Below are positions 60,057 through 64,000 of a DNA stretch of 64,000 nucleotides, piece after piece. A program made the translations under genes and the position numbers. Source of the stretch: Gigaspora rosea (lineage: Eukaryota; Glomeromycota; Glomeromycetes; Diversisporales; Gigasporaceae); NCBI GenBank assembly GCA_003550325.1, contig QKWP01000266.1:92803-156802 (forward strand), given 5' to 3'. Position 1 is the stretch's first letter. Every line of letters starts with the position of its first letter. The notes under the pieces are model-generated. The model had not been told where the DNA came from and did not search any database. It saw nothing but the letters and a program-made list of their open reading frames with translations.

Positions 60057-60700
60057 GATATTTAACATTAGCAAAAATATATATGCATAAACTTCCGCAA
60101 GTTTTTACGGTATGTAAGAAAATCATAAACTTACATAAAATTTAGCGTAATACTATGTAAGTCTTGCAATGTGTAAGAAAATCGTAAATTTACATAAAAA
60201 TTTTATGTAAATTTACGATTTTCTTATGCACTGTAAAACTTGCATAGTTTTACACTAAACCTTTTATGTAAAGCCATGCAAATAAAATTAATTAGTTCTC
60301 ATAACATTCTAAGACTCAAAGGCACCCGGCACTCGATGTTATTGTTATAATCTAAAAAAATGTTATATAAATTTTTAAAGGGTTTTATAATTTGGTACCT
60401 GCACCATGGTGCAACCTGGATGTAATCTTATTACATTTTATTCTAGTAGATATTTTAGCAATTAATATTATAAACTATTACTGTATTATATAGTTTTTAT
60501 CAGTCGTATGATTTGCTATATAACTTTTAATTAAAAGAAAATTTTTACATGTTCAAATTTGCTGTGCGCAACAAACACTTTCTAAATAACTAGTTCTACT
60601 ACTAACTACCCAACTCTAACCTTATCTACAAAATCCTAACCCTAACACTATCGTAACAATTACATTTATTCTAATTATTAACTACCGGTACGAACATTGT
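60057..60700. other. Repeat-rich spacer after the Gypsy breakpoint
   Basis: It contains a strong palindrome (60155-60245) and telomere-like AACCCTAAC words near 60650. No gene. Confidence 0.45.
60155..60245. repeat. Near-perfect palindrome with about 40-bp arms
   Basis: GTAAGAAAATCGTAAATTTA and its complement meet near 60202 (ACATAAAAATTTTATGT), with outer TGCAA/TTGCA pairs. A related, degraded version is at 62380-62490. It resembles a hairpin MITE. Confidence 0.85.
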
Positions 60701-61560
60701 TAACTATTTTGTGAGACAAATATCAACACCAATGCAAAAATCATACAGATTCACCAAAAGCAACTTGCAAACTAGAATGTAACTACACTACTCACAATAT
60801 TATAGCAACTAAAATGGTGACAACAGCAATAGTGATTACATCCTCGATAACAGAACACCAATCACACAATAATACAGTAATACTGGTAAGAACGAAGTCA
60901 TACCACCAACAAAAGCAACCAACGGTGTACTGTATTAAACACACTTCAAATAAATAACAGCACTACCAAAATAGACGGCGCGAAACTGGTACCAAAAATA
61001 CTGGACTTAATCATTTAGAAAGAAACATGAAAAAATTAATCTGCAACAATAAAAAAAACACTAGCAACACCAAAGTGAAACAAGACTAAGTCCATACAAC
61101 ACATAAATAATGGAGACACCTACTTGTTATAGTTACATCAATGCAAACGGTGCTAAAAGAAATGTAGAAAAAGGTAATTTGCAACAGCAAAACAAACAAC
61201 ATTACTAGAAGTAGAGCAAACAACAAAATCACCCAATCTAATGAATAATAGCAACACCCACTTGTCACAGCACCACCAAACAGATGGCATTGAGACTGGC
61301 TCCAAAAGACACTGGCAACATTAGAAATACAATGACGACATCAAGCAAACGGTGAAAATTGATACCAAAAAAAAACCATTAGTAGAAGAAAATCAATGAA
61401 ATCATAGCAACACAAATAATAGTTATACAAACCTATAATGGCGACTACACACAGTCTCCACACACACAGCGAAACTGGTACGAATGATGTCTCCATTAAT
61501 GACAGCTTCAGCTAGGTCAACTGCAACTAAAACTAACCAAGGTGTACTGCAACGGTTAAT
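60700..61560. repeat. A/C-rich, strand-asymmetric degenerate repeat
   Basis: The + strand is strikingly poor in T and G and full of CAACA, ACCAC and CACAA words. A motif like GACGGCGCGAAACTGGTACC recurs in decayed form near 60976, 61142, 61280, 61343 and 61465, suggesting an old minisatellite with a long unit. The minus-strand frame 61086-61268 is a by-product of the skew. Confidence 0.5.
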
Positions 61561-62640
61561 TTGGAAGAGCGATAAAACAATATAGACAATAGTGCCAATT
61601 TAAACTCCTAATTATGAATGAGGGTATAAATAAAAGATAGATGGGTAAATAAAATTAGTAGACGGTTTATAAAGGTAGACATAAACGATATAAAGATGCA
61701 GACGCTGGTGATGCTGATATGGGGGTTGATTAGATTTAAAATGATAGATGACATGAATGATAACAGGTAAATCAGGGTAAGTTCGACACGAAGTTCATAG
61801 GTTAACGGGGGTCACATGAACAATTTAAAAGAACTAACAAAACTAGTCACACAGAATTCATGTTATAATAAGCCAATACAAAGTTACAAGTCAATTCAGT
61901 CCATCGAATTGAGTCTCGCAAGGTTTATTAAGATTATGAGTTGAATTCAAAAGATAAGTTTATTATTTTATTATTATATTTATTTTAGAGTGGGACGTGG
62001 AACTTATAATAACCTTTATTGATTTTGACGGGTTTATATGCATTTTGTTGGATTAGAGCGTTTACGCTTTATTTTGAGCGTATACGTTCTTTTCTGAACG
62101 TATACGATCTAATTTGAATGTGGCGTGGTTGTTTACAAGTCTTGTAATCACAGTATATACGATATTTTGAGCGTATACATTCTTGCAGGGGTTAAGCTAC
62201 CAGGCCCCATATTATTTGTATACATGACTTAAAAATATTTACAACATAAAAAAAACATAATTTGATAAAATACCAAATATAAACCCTATATACTAATATA
62301 AAGTAACATTTGACTTTTTTAAAAAAATTGACCTGGCCGGGTTACGAGAACCAATTTTATTTATTTGCGTGGTCTAAGTTTATGATTTTCTTATATATTG
62401 TAAAAACTTGTGAAAGTTTACACTAAATTTTTACAATTTTTTTATAAACTGTAAGAAATTGTAAATTTGCACTAAATTTTTTATATAAATATTTGAACCC
62501 TTTCGAAATATTTTAGAACCAGAAAACAAGCTAGATCAATAGATCTGTAACCTGGATCACGCATTGGACTAATTTTTCGAAATAGTTCGAAATAGTTTGA
62601 TGAAGTTCAATTCTGTGCTACAAGTTCAAATTAGATCTTT
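61561..62640. other. Spacer with GCGTATACG motifs
   Basis: Near 62057-62190 the motif GAGCGTATACGTTC or its complement occurs about five times (GCGTTTACGC, GAGCGTATACG, GAACGTATACG, TATATACGAT, GAGCGTATACA). It probably is a small repeat of palindromic half-sites. No gene. Confidence 0.45.
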
Positions 62641-62700
62641 TGTTTATAATTAGATCTTCTATTTTGTTTTTTCACTTTTTTGTTTTTCATTTTTTGTTTT

Positions 62701-62795
62701 CGTTTGTTTTTTTTGTTTTCGTTTGTTTTTTTTGTTTTCATTTGTTTTTTTTGTTTTCGTTTGTTTTTTTTGTTTTCATTTGTTTTTTTTATTTT
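62701..62795. repeat. Tandem 19-bp repeat, five copies
   Basis: Unit CGTTTGTTTTTTTTGTTTT, with CG/CA alternation at its start in successive units and one change in the last. Apparent frames here encode only Phe/Val/Cys strings and are not genes. Confidence 0.95.
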
Positions 62796-62838
62796 TTTTA
62801 TTTATTTTTATTTAATTTTTTTATTTTATTTTTATTTT

Positions 62839-63850
62839 GGCACTTTACAAGAAAAGCGACCAACTTTTTGAAATCTTGCGCATGCCAGCTACGACTTCTA
62901 ACACTTTTAAGAATGCAACTCTAGCAATTTCTGAATTTTAAAAAACACTTTTTTAGAGAAATGGCCCAAGTTTTCGTAAGCGTTCGCAAGTTTTTGCAAG
63001 TTTTTGCAAGTTCTTGCAAGGTTTTACTTCATTTATTTTTTCATTTCATGGTTTTTGTATTGGTTTTTTGGTTTATTTAAAATTTTTTTATTAATTTATT
63101 TTATTTCGGCACTTTGCAAGAAAAACAAACAACTTTCAAAACATTGCGCATACTAACTACAACTTTCAACACTTTCAAGAACACATACCAGCAATTTCTA
63201 AATCTTCAAGAACGCTTCTTTAGAGAAATGGTTGCAAGTTTTCACAAGTTTTTGCAAGTTTTGCAAGTTCTTGCAAGGTTTTGTTTCATTTATTTTTTCA
63301 TTTCGTGCTTTTTGTTTTTGTTTTTTTGGTTTATTTTTAATTTTTTTTATTAATTTATTTTATTTCAACTTTTCCAAACCTTGTGCATTCCAACTACGAC
63401 TTTTGACACTTTCAAGAACACACCCCTAGCAATTTCTAAATCTTCAAGAACACTTCTTTAGAGAAATGGGTCAAGTTTTCGCAAGTTTTTGCAAGTTCTT
63501 GCAAGGTTTTCATTTTATTTATTTTTTCATTTTGTGCTTTTTGGTTTTGTTTTTTTGGTTTATTTTTAAAATTTTTTTATTAATTTATTTTATTTCGACA
63601 CTTGGCGAGAAAAACAACAACTTTTTGAAACCTTGCGCATGCCAACTACGACTTTTGACACTTTCAAAAACACACCACCAGCAATTTTTAAATTTTCAAG
63701 AATGCTTCTTTAAAGAAATATGTGCAAGTTTTCGCAAGTTTTTGCTAGTTTTTGCAAGTTTTTGCAAGGTTTCGCTTTATTTTTTTTGTTTTGTGTTTTT
63801 TGTTTTTGTTTTTTTTGGTTTATTTTAAATTTTTTTTTATTAATTTATAA
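62839..63850. repeat. Satellite-like tandem repeat, four units of about 230-270 bp
   Basis: Units start near 62839, 63108, 63366 and 63597. Each contains, in order, CACTTTGCAAGAAAAAC, CCTTGCGCATGCCAACTACG, GACACTTTCAAGAA, AGCAATTTCTAAATCTTCAA, CTTCTTTAGAGAAATGG, several GCAAGTTTTT repeats and a T-rich end TTTTTTTATTAATTTATTTT. No coding frame is conserved across units. Confidence 0.93.
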
Positions 63851-64000
63851 TATATTTAATAAATGTAAAATATAATATATAATAATAATAAATAAAAAAA
63901 TAAAAATTTTATAATACATTGTAAAACCATGTGAAATATTGCAAAATTCTTTAAAAAAGCATGATTATGTAAATATGTATATCATTTATTTATTTTTAAA
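63851..64000. other. AT-rich end of the window
   Basis: Continues from the last satellite unit into A/T-rich DNA with TAATAATAAATAAAA words; nothing further can be supported. Confidence 0.4.

Noticed and set aside
61086..61268. Hydrophobic minus-strand frame resembling a membrane peptide
   Set aside because: Leu/Val/Cys content is the direct result of the A/C-skewed repeat on the + strand.
62640..63828. Phe/Leu-rich plus-strand frames
   Set aside because: Encoded by T-rich tandem repeats and satellite units; not conserved between units.
1..64000. CRISPR arrays, rRNA, tRNA or prokaryotic-type operons
   Set aside because: No regularly spaced unique-spacer repeats, no B-box-like GGTTCGAATCC pattern in a cloverleaf context, no rRNA core sequences, and all clear genes have spliceosomal introns.

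Overview
The window looks like AT-rich nuclear DNA of an arbuscular mycorrhizal fungus (Glomeromycotina, Rhizophagus-like). The grounds are a Sel1-repeat/kinase gene, a second tyrosine-kinase-like kinase, short (54-116 bp) GT-AG introns, very AT-rich spacers, and a high density of hAT-like and TA-inserting (Tc1/mariner/pogo-like) miniature elements, LINEs and Ty3/Gypsy remnants. The organism call is inference; no marker gene is present.

Host genes are few. (1) 5034-6935, minus: a three-exon kinase-fold gene whose catalytic-loop Asp is Asn. (2) 11629-11955 and 17627-17989, minus: a pair of small basic proteins, one in each copy of a ~5 kb tandem duplication (8.73-19.8 kb). (3) 25444-27554, plus: Sel1 repeats that probably splice onto a kinase domain with all key residues. 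(4) 33300-34767, plus: an eight-exon short-chain dehydrogenase/carbonyl reductase of 278 aa that reads cleanly through seven introns. (5) 31523-32433, minus: weak exons of an unidentified, perhaps broken gene.

Mobile DNA fills most of the rest. 0-5 kb holds a TIR element, a 1.2 kb inverted repeat with telomere-like tracts carrying a hAT-type MITE with an 8-bp target duplication, and recurring palindromes. In the 8.7-19.8 kb duplication each copy serves as the empty site for an insertion in the other. 20.9-24.4 kb is a nest of hAT-like and MITE sequences. 37.3-44.8 kb is one LINE of about 7.5 kb (minus strand; ORF1 with RRM-like parts, ORF2 with endonuclease, reverse transcriptase, RNase H and a Cys/His cluster) flanked by a perfect 16-bp duplication. 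46.1-47.0 kb is a 5'-truncated LINE 3' end. 50.3-51.6 kb is a hAT-like element with a perfect 8-bp duplication. 52.5-53.7 kb is a Tc1-sized TIR element and 54.1-55.6 kb another hAT-like element. 55.9-60.06 kb is the 3' part of a Ty3/Gypsy retrotransposon (RNase H, integrase, GPY/F, an extra 3' ORF ending on the polypurine tract, LTR). 60-64 kb holds palindromes, an A/C-rich degenerate repeat and a four-unit satellite.

The coherent hidden story is element decay. In both retrotransposons several diagnostic stop codons sit where a Trp is expected (TGG to TAG or TGA, i.e. C-to-T on the + strand), while the neighbouring host genes are intact. Apart from the Sel1 and kinase parts of one probable gene there is no operon-like logic; genes are isolated between repeats.
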